Shown here: piece after piece, positions 33,442-42,377 of the stretch
How positions within the stretch are numbered: the first letter of the stretch is position 1
Layout of the letters: each line of letters begins with the position of its first letter
Source of the DNA: Hungatella sp.
Lineage (GTDB): Bacteria > Bacillota > Clostridia > Lachnospirales > Lachnospiraceae
NCBI GenBank assembly: GCA_022792815.1
Contig: JAAWBS010000055.1
Location: 1 to 47,904, forward strand
Direction: 5' to 3'
DNA length: 47,904 nt
The notes under the pieces: model-generated
Database searches by the model: none
What the model was told of the DNA's origin: nothing
Seen by the model: the letters and a program-made list of their open reading frames with translations, nothing else
Translations under genes and position numbers: made by a program

Positions 33442-36400
33442 ATGAGGGCGGATGGGAGAAAGGCGGCGAGAGGAGTTGTAAGGACGCTGAAAGTGACGGG
33501 GATCGCGCTGCTTTTGACTGTGGTTTTGGTTGGCGGAGCCGTGGTCTTGTGGGTGAGGGAGGTGATCAAAAGGGCGCCGGATATCCGGGCACTCAGCTTT
33601 CGGCCCCAGGGATTTGCCACTACCATCTATGACCGGAACGGCAATGTGACGGAGAAGCTGGTGATGGAGGGGGCGAACCGGGAGGAGGCGGTCTATGACG
33701 AGATTCCCGAAGACCTGATCAACGCCTTTATCGCAGTCGAGGACGAGCGGTTCTGGGAGAACAGCGGGATCGATATCCGGGCCATCCTTCGGGCCGTGAA
33801 GGGAGTGCTGACAGGGGACTCCTCGGCAGGAGGGGGCAGTACGATCACCCAGCAGCTGATCAAGAACTCCGTGTTCGGCGGAGGCATGGAGAGGACGTTT
33901 CGAGAGCGTCTGGAGCGGAAGATCCAGGAGCAGTATCTGGCGGTGGAGCTTACGAGACAGTCGGATAAGAAGACCATCATGACCAACTACTTAAACACTA
34001 TCAATCTTGGCTCCAACACCCTGGGAGTGAAGGTGGCGGCCAGAAGGTATTTTGACAAGGAGCTTAAGGATCTGACGCTGTCGGAATGTGCCGTGCTGGC
34101 AGGGATTACGAAGAATCCGTCCCGCCTGAACCCTCTTTCCGGCGCCGGGGAGAATAAGGTGAGAAGGCAGCGGATTCTGGACAAGATGGAGGAACAGGGG
34201 ATGATTTCTTCTCAGGAGAAGGAGGAGGCTCTGGCGGATGATGTGTATTCCAGGATCCAGGATGTGGATGTGGAGACCAGGGCAGAAGCCACCCCTTACA
34301 CCTATTTTACAGATGAAGTGATCGATCAGGTTATCCAGGCCATGACCCAGAAACTGGGATATTCGGAAGAGCTTGCCAAAAAGATGATCTACTCGGGAGG
34401 GCTTTCTGTCTACACGACTCAGGATGCGTCCATGCAGGCCATTGTGGATGAGGAGATCAATAATCCGGACAATTATGATAAAACCAGTTGGTCCGGGGAT
34501 TACCGGCTCTCTGTCAGGCATGAGGACGGAAGCCTGTCCCATTATTCCTGGCAGGATGTGGCTGCCTTTGCCCAGGTGAGACTCAAGAGGGAGGAGGCAG
34601 GTCTGTACCGGGACCAGGAGACCCTGAGAGGGGATGTGGAGCAGTTTAAGGACTATGTGACGGAGGCAGGGGACCGGGTGGAAGGGGAGAATCTGGCTGT
34701 GGTGGCCCAGCCCCAGGTGTCCTTTGTGCTGATGGACCAGTATACGGGGCAGGTCCTGGCGGTAAACGGGGGCCGGGGGGAGAAAAAGGCCAGCCGAACC
34801 TTAAACAGGGCCACCGGTTCCCTGAGACAGCCGGGCTCGGTCTTCAAGGTCCTGACCGCATTTGCCCCGGCACTGGACGGAAAAAATGCCACGCTGGCCA
34901 CGGTGTATTACGATGAACCATACCGGTGGGACAAGAAGGAGTTTCGCAACTGGTACGGCAGGTATTACGGCTATTCCACCGTCAGAGAGGCCATCACCTA
35001 TTCCATGAACATCCCGGCGGTTCGGTGCATGATGGAGACCGTGTCCCCTCAGATGGGAGTGTGGTATGCCAGAAATCTGGGGATCACCACCTTGTCGGAG
35101 CAGGATTATAATCCGTCCACTGCATTGGGCGGCATCACGGACGGGGTGACCAATCTGGAACTGACTGCCGCATTTGGCGCCATCGGGGCAAAGGGAGTGT
35201 ACACAAAGCCTGTCTTTTTCACAAAGGTTCTGGACCATGACGGCAATCTGCTTCTGGAAAATGTGCAGGAGAGCCATCAGGCCCTGAAGCCGGAGACCGC
35301 GTTTCTGCTGACGGATGCCATGAGGGATGTGATGAACGGCAGCAGCAAATTTGCCGCCACTGCCATAAGCCCTACAGGGAGAAGAGCCGCCCTCTCCTCC
35401 ATGACGGCGGCGGGGAAGAGCGGCACCACCACAGGCAGCAAGGACTTGTGGTTTGTGGGCTATACCCCTTATTACACCGCCGGAATCTGGAGCGGCAATG
35501 ACGAGAACCAGCCCATAACGGGGAAGACATCGTACCATAAGGATATCTGGAAAAGAATCATGGACCGGGTTCACGAGGGACTGGAGAACAGGGGATTTGA
35601 CGTGCCCCAGGGTGTCACCAAATCCTATGTGTGCCGAAAATCCGGGAAATTGGCCTTATGGGGTGTCTGCGACGGTGACCCCAGAGGCAATGCCATATAC
35701 AGCGAATACTTTGCTCCGGGCACGGCTCCCAAGATTTCCTGCGATGTCCACCAGAAGGCAGTAGTCTGCCTGGAATCCCAGGGTCTGGCTACGGATTCCT
35801 GCCCGGAGGTGGAAGAAAAGGTGTTTTTGGCGGTTCCCGACGACAGTGGTATGACCGAGGATTCGAGACTTCTCATGCCGCAGACCTGTCCGCTTCATCC
35901 GCAGGAGGAGCTTTCGGAGTCAGAAGAAGACGGACTGTGGGAATCCTGGAGCGACGAACAGTGGGAGTCGTGGGAACATGAGGAGTGGAACTTGTGGGAG
36001 GAGTGGCAGGGCGGCTGGAACCACGATTATGAATGGGAAGAGACGCCGGACCAGGAAGAGACGGACAGCAGTTTGGAGGAAACCGGGGATGACGGCCAGG
36101 AGGGCGGAAACAGCCAGGAAGACGGGGACAGCCAGGGGGGCGAAAACGGGGGGAGTCAGGGAAGTGGAGGCAGCCAGGGAGGCGGAAGCGGTCAGGGAGT
36201 CGGGACGAATCAGGGAAGTGGGGGCAGTCAGGGAAGCGGAACGAATCAGGGAAGCGGGGGCGGTCAGGGAAGCGGAACGAATCAGGGAAGCGGGGGCGGT
36301 CAGGAAGGAGGAAGCGGCCAAGGGAGCGGAAATAGTCAGGGGAGCGGAGGTGTCCAAGACAGCGGGCAGGAGGAGAGCAGCTCGATACAGGAGACGGAGT

Positions 36401-36444
36401 CAGGCTGGGGCGTGGTATTTCCATGGTGGAACATGGCCCCCTGA
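33442..36444 (+). CDS. Class A penicillin-binding protein (PBP1A type) with unusual tail
   Basis: 1000 residues, longer than usual. One membrane segment lies at about residues 18-38. The GT51 transglycosylase domain has catalytic Glu100 in AVEDERFWENSGIDI (the usual His is Asn here) and GGSTITQQLIKN. The transpeptidase carries S466-x-x-K469 (PGSVFK), SMN at 521-523 and KSGT at 659-662. It polymerises and crosslinks peptidoglycan. After a Cys-containing segment (about 720-820) comes a Trp/acidic stretch (about 825-880, WESW, EEWNLWEEW) and then a Gly/Ser/Gln/Asn repeat to about 980. The ribosome site is weak (GTGAG). A terminator follows the stop. Confidence 0.9.
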   Translation: MRADGRKAARGVVRTLKVTGIALLLTVVLVGGAVVLWVREVIKRAPDIRALSFRPQGFATTIYDRNGNVTEKLVMEGANREEAVYDEIPEDLINAFIAVEDERFWENSGIDIRAILRAVKGVLTGDSSAGGGSTITQQLIKNSVFGGGMERTFRERLERKIQEQYLAVELTRQSDKKTIMTNYLNTINLGSNTLGVKVAARRYFDKELKDLTLSECAVLAGITKNPSRLNPLSGAGENKVRRQRILDKMEEQGMISSQEKEEALADDVYSRIQDVDVETRAEATPYTYFTDEVIDQVIQAMTQKLGYSEELAKKMIYSGGLSVYTTQDASMQAIVDEEINNPDNYDKTSWSGDYRLSVRHEDGSLSHYSWQDVAAFAQVRLKREEAGLYRDQETLRGDVEQFKDYVTEAGDRVEGENLAVVAQPQVSFVLMDQYTGQVLAVNGGRGEKKASRTLNRATGSLRQPGSVFKVLTAFAPALDGKNATLATVYYDEPYRWDKKEFRNWYGRYYGYSTVREAITYSMNIPAVRCMMETVSPQMGVWYARNLGITTLSEQDYNPSTALGGITDGVTNLELTAAFGAIGAKGVYTKPVFFTKVLDHDGNLLLENVQESHQALKPETAFLLTDAMRDVMNGSSKFAATAISPTGRRAALSSMTAAGKSGTTTGSKDLWFVGYTPYYTAGIWSGNDENQPITGKTSYHKDIWKRIMDRVHEGLENRGFDVPQGVTKSYVCRKSGKLALWGVCDGDPRGNAIYSEYFAPGTAPKISCDVHQKAVVCLESQGLATDSCPEVEEKVFLAVPDDSGMTEDSRLLMPQTCPLHPQEELSESEEDGLWESWSDEQWESWEHEEWNLWEEWQGGWNHDYEWEETPDQEETDSSLEETGDDGQEGGNSQEDGDSQGGENGGSQGSGGSQGGGSGQGVGTNQGSGGSQGSGTNQGSGGGQGSGTNQGSGGGQEGGSGQGSGNSQGSGGVQDSGQEESSSIQETESGWGVVFPWWNMAP
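36120..36360 (+). repeat. In-frame tandem repeats in the PBP tail
   Basis: Imperfect repeats coding for Gly-Ser-Gly-(Gly/Thr)-(Ser/Asn/Gly)-Gln units, for example GSGTNQGSGGGQ repeated twice in a row (36 bases each, near 36234-36305). Such DNA repeats may change in number between strains. Confidence 0.75.
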
Positions 36445-36463
36445 TTCATGAAAATGAGTGATG

Positions 36464-36503
36464 GGAAACGTCATAAATTTGTGGCGTTTCCTGTGCCGTT
36501 TTT
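36464..36503 (+). terminator. Terminator after the PBP gene
   Basis: GGAAACGTCAT (36464-36474) pairs with GTGGCGTTTCC (36481-36491), including G-U pairs, over a six-base loop; TTTTT is at 36499-36503. Confidence 0.6.
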
Positions 36504-36555
36504 GCTGTGTGTAACCCAGGTTCTTTCCGGTAAAACCAAACGTGATAAAAAGTAG

Positions 36556-36584
36556 TTGTAAAGGATAAAGCCGTATGGTATAAT
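36556..36584 (+). promoter_or_regulatory. Promoter of the RelA/SpoT cassette
   Basis: TTGTAA (36556-36561) and perfect TATAAT (36579-36584) with a 17-base spacer, 72 bases before the 59-residue gene. It gives the cassette its own transcription, behind the terminator of the PBP gene. Confidence 0.75.
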
Positions 36585-36656
36585 TCGACTTAATTGACGT
36601 GATAGTATGGCACATTTTCAAATAGAGAGTATTTGGAGAGCAAAGAGGTGACAGAT

Positions 36657-36836
36657 ATGACTGAAGCAGGTGCGGTAATGGAGCGGTTTATGGAACGACT
36701 GGGTGACAATGGGTTTGAGAAGGAGAATCAGCCCAACAATGGTCCGGAGATCAGCTTGGAATTTATTGACGAGCAATTACAGTTATATTCTAAACTCTTA
36801 AGATCGGGGATTGTAGAAGCGGCATTGAGAGAGTAA
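36657..36836 (+). CDS. 59-residue acidic protein, first gene of the RelA/SpoT cassette
   Basis: A small soluble protein, helical at both ends (MTEAGAVMERFMERLGDNGF and FIDEQLQLYSKLLRSGIVEA), with a polar Asn/Pro middle. The ATG at 36657 has AGAGGTG in front; an in-frame TTG at 36633 is the alternative. It lies 14 bases before the RelA/SpoT-domain gene and shares its low G+C, so they travel together. Position and size are those of an antitoxin or small accessory, but no family is recognised and this is inference only. Confidence 0.65.
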   Translation: MTEAGAVMERFMERLGDNGFEKENQPNNGPEISLEFIDEQLQLYSKLLRSGIVEAALRE

Positions 36837-36850
36837 GAGGTGAAAGCGTT

Positions 36851-37765
36851 ATGCTGGGCACGGAAAAAGAGCAGGCTGAGTTTTGTACAGAGTTTAACAT
36901 ATCAGGTGATAAGTTCAGAGACTCCCGGTTGACATGGGGAGAGTTGGAGCAGATTGCAGAGGACTTTGAACATAAAAGGAATGAACATCAAAACACTGTA
37001 AGGCGGTATGCGGAGGTATTACAGAAGTGTTTGGGTGTTCATTCTTTAAGTTACAGGGTAAAAGATACAAAGCACCTGCTTGAGAAGATTATCCGTAAAA
37101 ACCCTGAATATTTGGAATCAGGGAACGCCTTATCCCTCGGCAATTATGAGCAGGAAATTACTGATTTGATGGGCATTCGCCTCTTGCTTTTGTTCAAAGA
37201 AGATTGGCTGGAAGTTCACAATTATATTATGGAGAACTATAAGGAGGTGCTGCTGGAACCGCCTTTTGCATATGTGCGGGACGGTGATGACACGGGCTTG
37301 TATGAGGATAAGATTGAAATAAGAAAAGAGAAACTCTATCGGTCCGTTCACTATGTAATCCGGTCAGATAAAGGCCTGGGGATTGAAATACAAGTTCGCA
37401 CTTTATATGAGGAGGCGTGGAGTGAGATTGACCACAAACTGCGCTATCCATATAATCTGACCAACGAAATGTTGGCTAATTATATTAATATGATGAATCG
37501 TCTTACCGGAATGGGCGATGAGATGGGAACCTTTATTCACAGCTATATTAAAAATTTTCAGGAGAGCTTATGCGCCGGCGTGACAGATGACAATGAAGTA
37601 TATCAGTTTATTCTGTGTGAGATTGAGAGATGTGACAATGCGGAAGTGAAGCAGGCTGTCAAGGATAAAATTAAGCAGGCTGATACCTATCGCGAGATGA
37701 AGAATATGTCAGAATTACTGAGCGGTATTTTGAAATATAGGCAGCAGGGGAGTTGCGATGGATAA
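36851..37765 (+). CDS. RelA/SpoT-domain nucleotidyltransferase (synthetase only)
   Basis: 304 residues. The central domain (about 65-200) has the (p)ppGpp-synthetase pattern: SYRVKDTKHLLEKI, DLMGIRLLLLF (Asp105, Gly108, Arg110), YRSVHYVI and EIQVRTLYEEAWSEIDHKL (Glu179 and on). No HD hydrolase domain, TGS or ACT domain is present, so it is a small alarmone synthetase relative. An N-terminal acidic helix region and a C-terminal helical tail (200-304) are extra. Related short enzymes either make (p)ppGpp or, in toxSAS systems, modify nucleotides or tRNA ends toxically. AGAGGTGAAAG precedes the ATG. It overlaps the next gene by eight bases. Its G+C is far below that of its neighbours. Confidence 0.88.
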   Translation: MLGTEKEQAEFCTEFNISGDKFRDSRLTWGELEQIAEDFEHKRNEHQNTVRRYAEVLQKCLGVHSLSYRVKDTKHLLEKIIRKNPEYLESGNALSLGNYEQEITDLMGIRLLLLFKEDWLEVHNYIMENYKEVLLEPPFAYVRDGDDTGLYEDKIEIRKEKLYRSVHYVIRSDKGLGIEIQVRTLYEEAWSEIDHKLRYPYNLTNEMLANYINMMNRLTGMGDEMGTFIHSYIKNFQESLCAGVTDDNEVYQFILCEIERCDNAEVKQAVKDKIKQADTYREMKNMSELLSGILKYRQQGSCDG

Positions 37766-38288
37766 GGAATGGGTGAAAAAACTAAAAGAAGAATTAAACG
37801 CTTCTTTTACGGATGCTTACATACATAATGCGGGAACGCTGATTCATAAACTGGCAGAGCAGTTTTACAGGGAGAATCAGTTAGACGGAAAGATTTACTT
37901 TAGTGATGATATTTTTAATCACTGCCTGATCGACATTTTGGTAGATTTAGCGCGATTAAAATACTTCCATGATATCAGCAGGGTAAATTATGTGAAATTT
38001 ATTGCGTATACGGCTTCCTGGTTTCTGAAGAGAAAACCATTTCAAGTGGTAGAAGGCTGCGGGGAGGAGTACATCTATGTCAATGAGAGATTTGTTTTGA
38101 CCCTGCTGCTGCAGGCCGGCAGCTGCTATGATGAGAATGTGAACTATTATGCGGAAGATCAGAAAGAGCTGATTAAAGGGATCGGACAGATTTATTATCA
38201 TCTCAAATATAGAAATACAAACCCCCAGACCTTAGAATTATTTTTGATCGGTCTGCAGAACGGAAGGAAGATTTATCCTGCAGGTTAG
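37758..38288 (+). CDS. Unknown 176-residue protein, third gene of the RelA/SpoT cassette
   Basis: A soluble, largely helical protein with many Tyr, Phe and Leu residues (ILVDLARLKYFHDI, FIAYTASWFLKRKPFQV, YVNERFVLTLLL, LIKGIGQIYYHLKYRN). No membrane segment, known fold or catalytic motif is recognised. The start lies inside the previous gene with GGGGAG before it, so translation is coupled and the two products probably act together. One of 59- and 176-residue partners may neutralise or sense for the RelA/SpoT protein. Composition is AT-rich like the rest of the island. Confidence 0.75.
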   Translation: MDKEWVKKLKEELNASFTDAYIHNAGTLIHKLAEQFYRENQLDGKIYFSDDIFNHCLIDILVDLARLKYFHDISRVNYVKFIAYTASWFLKRKPFQVVEGCGEEYIYVNERFVLTLLLQAGSCYDENVNYYAEDQKELIKGIGQIYYHLKYRNTNPQTLELFLIGLQNGRKIYPAG

Positions 38289-38431
38289 CAATTCGTAAGA
38301 ATTAATTCACAAAAATAACCGGAAAAATTCAGCCCTTTTCAGGCAAAATATGATAAGATATTCCCATATAGCGAGAAAGGGGATCCGATTCTTTTCGATC
38401 CTGACATACGAAACAGAAAGGGGGAGTGACG

Positions 38432-39505
38432 ATGTTCGGAAAAAAGAGACTGACAGCGGTTGTTTTGACCCTGCTGATGGTCGTCGGTTCGGCCTGCCCG
38501 GCCATGGCGGCTCAGGGGACCAAGATAAGCAGTATCTCTCTGCGGATCACATCCGATATTGAAGCGGGCACGGAGGACGGCGATGTGGAGGTGACCACGA
38601 CGAATAATAAGTACTATGTGGAGGACTTTTACATCACCAATCAGCCGGACGGGCCGTGGAAGAAGGGCAATAAACCGAAAGTTAAGATTACCCTGATGAC
38701 AGAGGAGGGGGAATATTACTTTAAGACAGGATTTTCCAAAAATGACATCTCACTGAGCGGCACTGACGCCACCGTGGCCTCTGTCAGCCGCCATAACGCC
38801 ACCACTCTGGTGCTCAATGTCACCTTAGGTTCTCTGGATGCCGGAAGCGGGGAATACGATCTGGAGGTCTACGAGCTGCAGTGGGATGAGGACCAGGGCC
38901 AGGGTTACTGGGGAGAGGCGGGGGATGCCAGGAAGTACGAAGTCAAGGTGTACCGGGGAGACAGTCTGCTCAACTCCTCCACCGTCACCACCACAGAGGC
39001 CTGGTATGATTTTTCCAGGTACCTGACGAAAAGCGGTACTTACATGTTCCGTGTCAGGGCAGTGTACAATTCCTCCTATAAAGGGGACTGGGAGGACTCC
39101 GATTCCTTCTATGTCAATTCCGCCATGGCCAGGGAGTTCAGGGAGGCTAATGAGGATTCGTCCGATTCTTCATCAGGCTCTGCAGGGGGTCCCGGCAGTT
39201 CTGCTCCCGGCACCCCATCCGCCGGCGGTCCGGGCTCTGGCAGTAATTCCGGCGCATGGCTGCAAGATGACGCAGGCTGGTGGTACTGCAACGCGGACCG
39301 CAGCTACACGGTAAACAACTGGCAGTATATCAGCGATAAGTGGTACTTTTTCAACGAAAAGGGCTACATGGTTACCGGGTGGATCCTCTGGAAAGGTGTA
39401 TACTACTACTGCGGCCCCAACGGAGACATGTGGACCGACACCTGGACACCAGACAATTTCTATGTAGACTCTGACGGAGTGTGGGTTCAGGGAAAGGTCA
39501 GATAG
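38432..39505 (+). CDS. Secreted protein with cell-wall/choline-binding-type repeats
   Basis: 357 residues. A signal peptide (MFGKKRLTAVVLTLLMVVGSACPAMA, cleavage near residue 27) is followed by two Ig/fibronectin-like beta domains (about 30-235). A Ser/Gly/Pro linker (about 240-280) leads to C-terminal aromatic repeats of the CW_binding type: GWWYCNADRSYTVNNWQYI, KWYFFNEKGYMVTGWILW, VYYYCGPNGDMWTDTW. Such repeats attach proteins to wall teichoic acids or glucans. No catalytic domain is seen. GGGGGAG is seven bases before the ATG at 38432. G+C returns to the high level of the chromosome here. Confidence 0.85.
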   Translation: MFGKKRLTAVVLTLLMVVGSACPAMAAQGTKISSISLRITSDIEAGTEDGDVEVTTTNNKYYVEDFYITNQPDGPWKKGNKPKVKITLMTEEGEYYFKTGFSKNDISLSGTDATVASVSRHNATTLVLNVTLGSLDAGSGEYDLEVYELQWDEDQGQGYWGEAGDARKYEVKVYRGDSLLNSSTVTTTEAWYDFSRYLTKSGTYMFRVRAVYNSSYKGDWEDSDSFYVNSAMAREFREANEDSSDSSSGSAGGPGSSAPGTPSAGGPGSGSNSGAWLQDDAGWWYCNADRSYTVNNWQYISDKWYFFNEKGYMVTGWILWKGVYYYCGPNGDMWTDTWTPDNFYVDSDGVWVQGKVR

Positions 39506-39533
39506 GGGTTCGCCGAAAGATTTCGCCGCCCAG

Positions 39534-39570
39534 ACGGCTTTGGCAGGTAACATTCTGCCAAAGCCGTTTT
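39534..39570 (+). terminator. Terminator after the wall-binding protein gene
   Basis: ACGGCTTTGGCAG and CTGCCAAAGCCGT form a perfect 13-base stem with an eight-base loop followed by TTT. Confidence 0.85.
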
Positions 39571-39672
39571 ACCGGTGGGTTCCGCCGGGGTCTGCATAGC
39601 CCTTTCCCATATGGCCGAAATCCCGGCCTGCTTAGAAGATCAAGAAAGAAAAGATAAGAGAGGATAAAGAGT

Positions 39673-40488
39673 ATGGCAATTGATCACGGATTAATCATAA
39701 AGAGGTTACAGGGCCTGGACACATTTTTTGTACTGTTCTCCCAGGTCACCAGGATGCCTTACGTCGAGTGTGACCCGGAGACATTCGACGATCAGGTCTA
39801 CTTGTTTACGGAGGAGGAGGCAGCCAAAGGCTGGGCTGAGGAGTGTCGGGCGCGGCAGATCCCCGTCACGACGGCCAGAGTAGACAAAGAGCAGATGCTG
39901 ATGTTCTACACCAGCCTGTATCTCATCGGCGTCAACCGGCTAATCTTCCACAACGGAGCCGATTTCGCCCAGCTTCCCATCGAGCAGGTGGTGACCATGA
40001 AACAGCCCAAGGAGGAGGCAGGCGGTGTTCCCGGCAATAACGCCACTCTGCAGCTGACCATCATCTATTTTCTCCAGGAGCTGCGCAGGCCGGACCAGCC
40101 GCCGCAGGATATAGAGAGAAGAAAGCGTCTTCAGGAGATGGAGCAGGAGATGATCGCCAATCTGCTTCGCTCCAGATATATTATGGCCATCGACGTCACC
40201 CATGTGGAAGGAGAATTTGACCCCAAAAAGCCGGGACAGAATCTCCAGATTCCCTACTTAAAGAACCAGCAGGGAGATATCCTGCAGCCTGTTTTTTCCG
40301 ACATGTGGGAATTCCAGAAATTCAGCAAAAATTATAAATCCAAGCTTCGAGTGGCGACCCTTCCATTCAAAGGGCTGCTCCCGTCCCTGATCAAAGAAGC
40401 CAGAGGATATGTGTTAAATCCGTCAGGCGTCAACCTGGTGCTTCTGCGGGAGAAGCTGGAGACTCTGTCAAAGCAGGTGGAAGAGTGA
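39673..40488 (+). CDS. SseB-like protein of unknown function
   Basis: 271 residues, soluble. The C-terminal half (FSDMWEFQKFSKNY, then RVATLPFKGLLPSLIKEARGYVLNPSGVNLVL) is the SseB N-terminal-domain pattern, and the N-terminal half (VYLFTEEEAAKGWAEE, YLIGVNRLIFHNG) looks like a second, more divergent copy. The family has no settled function. AAGAGAGGATAAAG precedes the ATG. The gene overlaps recQ by four bases (GTGA), so it is translated together with the helicase; a link to DNA repair is only suggested by that. Confidence 0.8.
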   Translation: MAIDHGLIIKRLQGLDTFFVLFSQVTRMPYVECDPETFDDQVYLFTEEEAAKGWAEECRARQIPVTTARVDKEQMLMFYTSLYLIGVNRLIFHNGADFAQLPIEQVVTMKQPKEEAGGVPGNNATLQLTIIYFLQELRRPDQPPQDIERRKRLQEMEQEMIANLLRSRYIMAIDVTHVEGEFDPKKPGQNLQIPYLKNQQGDILQPVFSDMWEFQKFSKNYKSKLRVATLPFKGLLPSLIKEARGYVLNPSGVNLVLLREKLETLSKQVEE

Positions 40489-42326
40489 GCAAACACGAGA
40501 TTCTAAAGAGATATTTTGGTTATGACACCTTCCGCAATGCCCAGGAGACGCTGATCGACAGCATCCTGGAGGGGAAGGACACTCTGGGCATCATGCCCAC
40601 CGGAGCCGGTAAATCCCTGTGCTATCAGATCCCGGCCCTGATGATGGACGGAATCACCCTGGTGATCTCCCCCTTGATCTCCCTGATGAAGGATCAGGTG
40701 GGAAGTTTAAATCAGGCCGGAATCCATGCGGCATACCTAAACAGCTCCCTCACGGCCTCCCAGTATTATAAAGCGTTGGGACTTGCCAGGCAGGGGCGGT
40801 ATCCCATCATCTATGTGGCGCCGGAGAGGCTGATCACAGAGGAGTTTTTAGACTTTGCCATAAACAGCAGGATCACCATGGTGGCGGTGGATGAGGCCCA
40901 TTGTATCTCCCAGTGGGGACAGGACTTCAGACCCAGCTACTTGAAGATTCTGGAATTTATCGAGAAGCTGCCGACACGGCCGGTGATCAGCGCATTTACG
41001 GCCACGGCCACCAAGGAGGTGAGGGATGACATCATCGATATCCTCCAGCTTCGCGATCCTACGGTCATGACCACAGGCTTTGACCGGGGTAATCTGTACT
41101 TCGGTGTTATGAACGTGAGAGACAGATACGGCGCTATCCGCAATTATCTGGAGACCCACCGAGGGGAGAGCGGGATCATATACTGTCTGACGAGAAAGCA
41201 TGTGGAGGAGATGTGCCGGCGCCTCAGAGAGGACGGGTTTGGGGTGACCAAGTATCATGCAGGCCTAGGGGATGAAGAGCGCAGGAGAAATCAGGACGAT
41301 TTCATCTATGACAGAGTGCCCATTATCATTGCCACCTCGGCTTTTGGCATGGGAATCGACAAATCCAATGTACGGTTTGTCCTCCATTTCGGCATGCCCA
41401 AGAATCTGGAGTCCTACTATCAGGAGGCAGGAAGGGCGGGCCGGGACGGAGAACCGGCAGAGTGTATCCTGTATTATGCAGGCCAGGACGTGATCACGGA
41501 CCAGCTGTTTATCGACAACAATCAGGACAACCAGGAGTTGGATCCGGTGACGCGGCAGATCGTCCGGGAGCGGGACTTGGAGCGCCTTCGGAAGATGACC
41601 TTTTACTGCTTTACCAATGAATGCCTGAGAGATTACATATTAAAATATTTCGGAGAGTACGGCAGCAATTACTGCGGAAACTGTTCCAACTGTCTGACTC
41701 AGTTTGAGGAGACAGACGTGACGGAGATTGCCAGGGCGCTGGTGGGATGCGTGAACACGAGCAGACAGAGGTACGGGACCACGGTGATCATCGACACGGT
41801 CCACGGGGCCGATACCGCCAAGATCCGCAATTATCGGATGAATCAAAATCCCTTTTATGGGGCACTGGCCAAGGCCCCCACTTACCGGATCCGGCAGGTG
41901 CTCAACCATTTGCAGCTAAAAGAATATCTGACAGTCACCAATGACGAGTACGCGGTGGTAAAGCTGACCCCCAATTCGGGGGAGATTCTCGACCGAGAGG
42001 ATCATCGGATCATCATGAAGCTGGCCAAGGAGACGGAGCGGTCCGGCCCGGCCAAGGAAAAGAGATCAAAAAAGAGTCAGCCCGGGCAGGAGAGTTTTAC
42101 AGAGAAAGAAAAAAGTCTGTTCGAGCAGCTGCGGGCTCTTAGAAGCGAGATCGCCCGGGAGGAAAAGGTACCTCCCTACATCGTGTTTTCCGATAAGACT
42201 CTGACTCATATGTGTGTGGTCAAGCCTGGGACAAAGGCGGAGATGCTGACCGTGTCAGGGGTAGGAGAGTTTAAATTTGAAAAATATGGGGCCCGCTTTT
42301 TGGAACGGATCCGATCGGCTCAATAA
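40485..42326 (+). CDS. recQ: ATP-dependent DNA helicase RecQ
   Basis: 613 residues. A 3'-5' DNA helicase in recombination repair. GIMPTGAGKSLCYQIPAL is Walker A, AVDEAHCISQWGQDFRPSYL the DEAH box and aromatic-rich loop. SAFTATAT, IIYCLTRKHVEEM and YYQEAGRAGRDG are the later helicase motifs. A four-Cys zinc site (YCFTNECLRDYIL, CGNCSNCL), a winged helix and a C-terminal HRDC domain (LFEQLRALRSEIAREEKVPPYIVFSD) complete the layout. Start is GTG at 40485, overlapping the SseB-like stop as GTGA. A strong terminator follows. Confidence 0.95.
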   Translation: MSKHEILKRYFGYDTFRNAQETLIDSILEGKDTLGIMPTGAGKSLCYQIPALMMDGITLVISPLISLMKDQVGSLNQAGIHAAYLNSSLTASQYYKALGLARQGRYPIIYVAPERLITEEFLDFAINSRITMVAVDEAHCISQWGQDFRPSYLKILEFIEKLPTRPVISAFTATATKEVRDDIIDILQLRDPTVMTTGFDRGNLYFGVMNVRDRYGAIRNYLETHRGESGIIYCLTRKHVEEMCRRLREDGFGVTKYHAGLGDEERRRNQDDFIYDRVPIIIATSAFGMGIDKSNVRFVLHFGMPKNLESYYQEAGRAGRDGEPAECILYYAGQDVITDQLFIDNNQDNQELDPVTRQIVRERDLERLRKMTFYCFTNECLRDYILKYFGEYGSNYCGNCSNCLTQFEETDVTEIARALVGCVNTSRQRYGTTVIIDTVHGADTAKIRNYRMNQNPFYGALAKAPTYRIRQVLNHLQLKEYLTVTNDEYAVVKLTPNSGEILDREDHRIIMKLAKETERSGPAKEKRSKKSQPGQESFTEKEKSLFEQLRALRSEIAREEKVPPYIVFSDKTLTHMCVVKPGTKAEMLTVSGVGEFKFEKYGARFLERIRSAQ

Positions 42327-42362
42327 AAACCCGGCAGAAAGAAGTGCTTTCTGCCGGGTTTT
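42326..42362. terminator. Bidirectional terminator between recQ and the 76-residue gene
   Basis: AAAACCCGGCAGAAAG and CTTTCTGCCGGGTTTT form a perfect 16-base stem with loop AAGTG. It ends in T on one side and A on the other, so it serves the convergent genes on both strands. Confidence 0.9.
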
Positions 42363-42377
42363 TAAAAGAAAAAGAAG

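Noticed and set aside
36120..36360. CRISPR-like array
   Set aside because: The repeats are in frame, imperfect, adjacent without spacers and encode the PBP tail.
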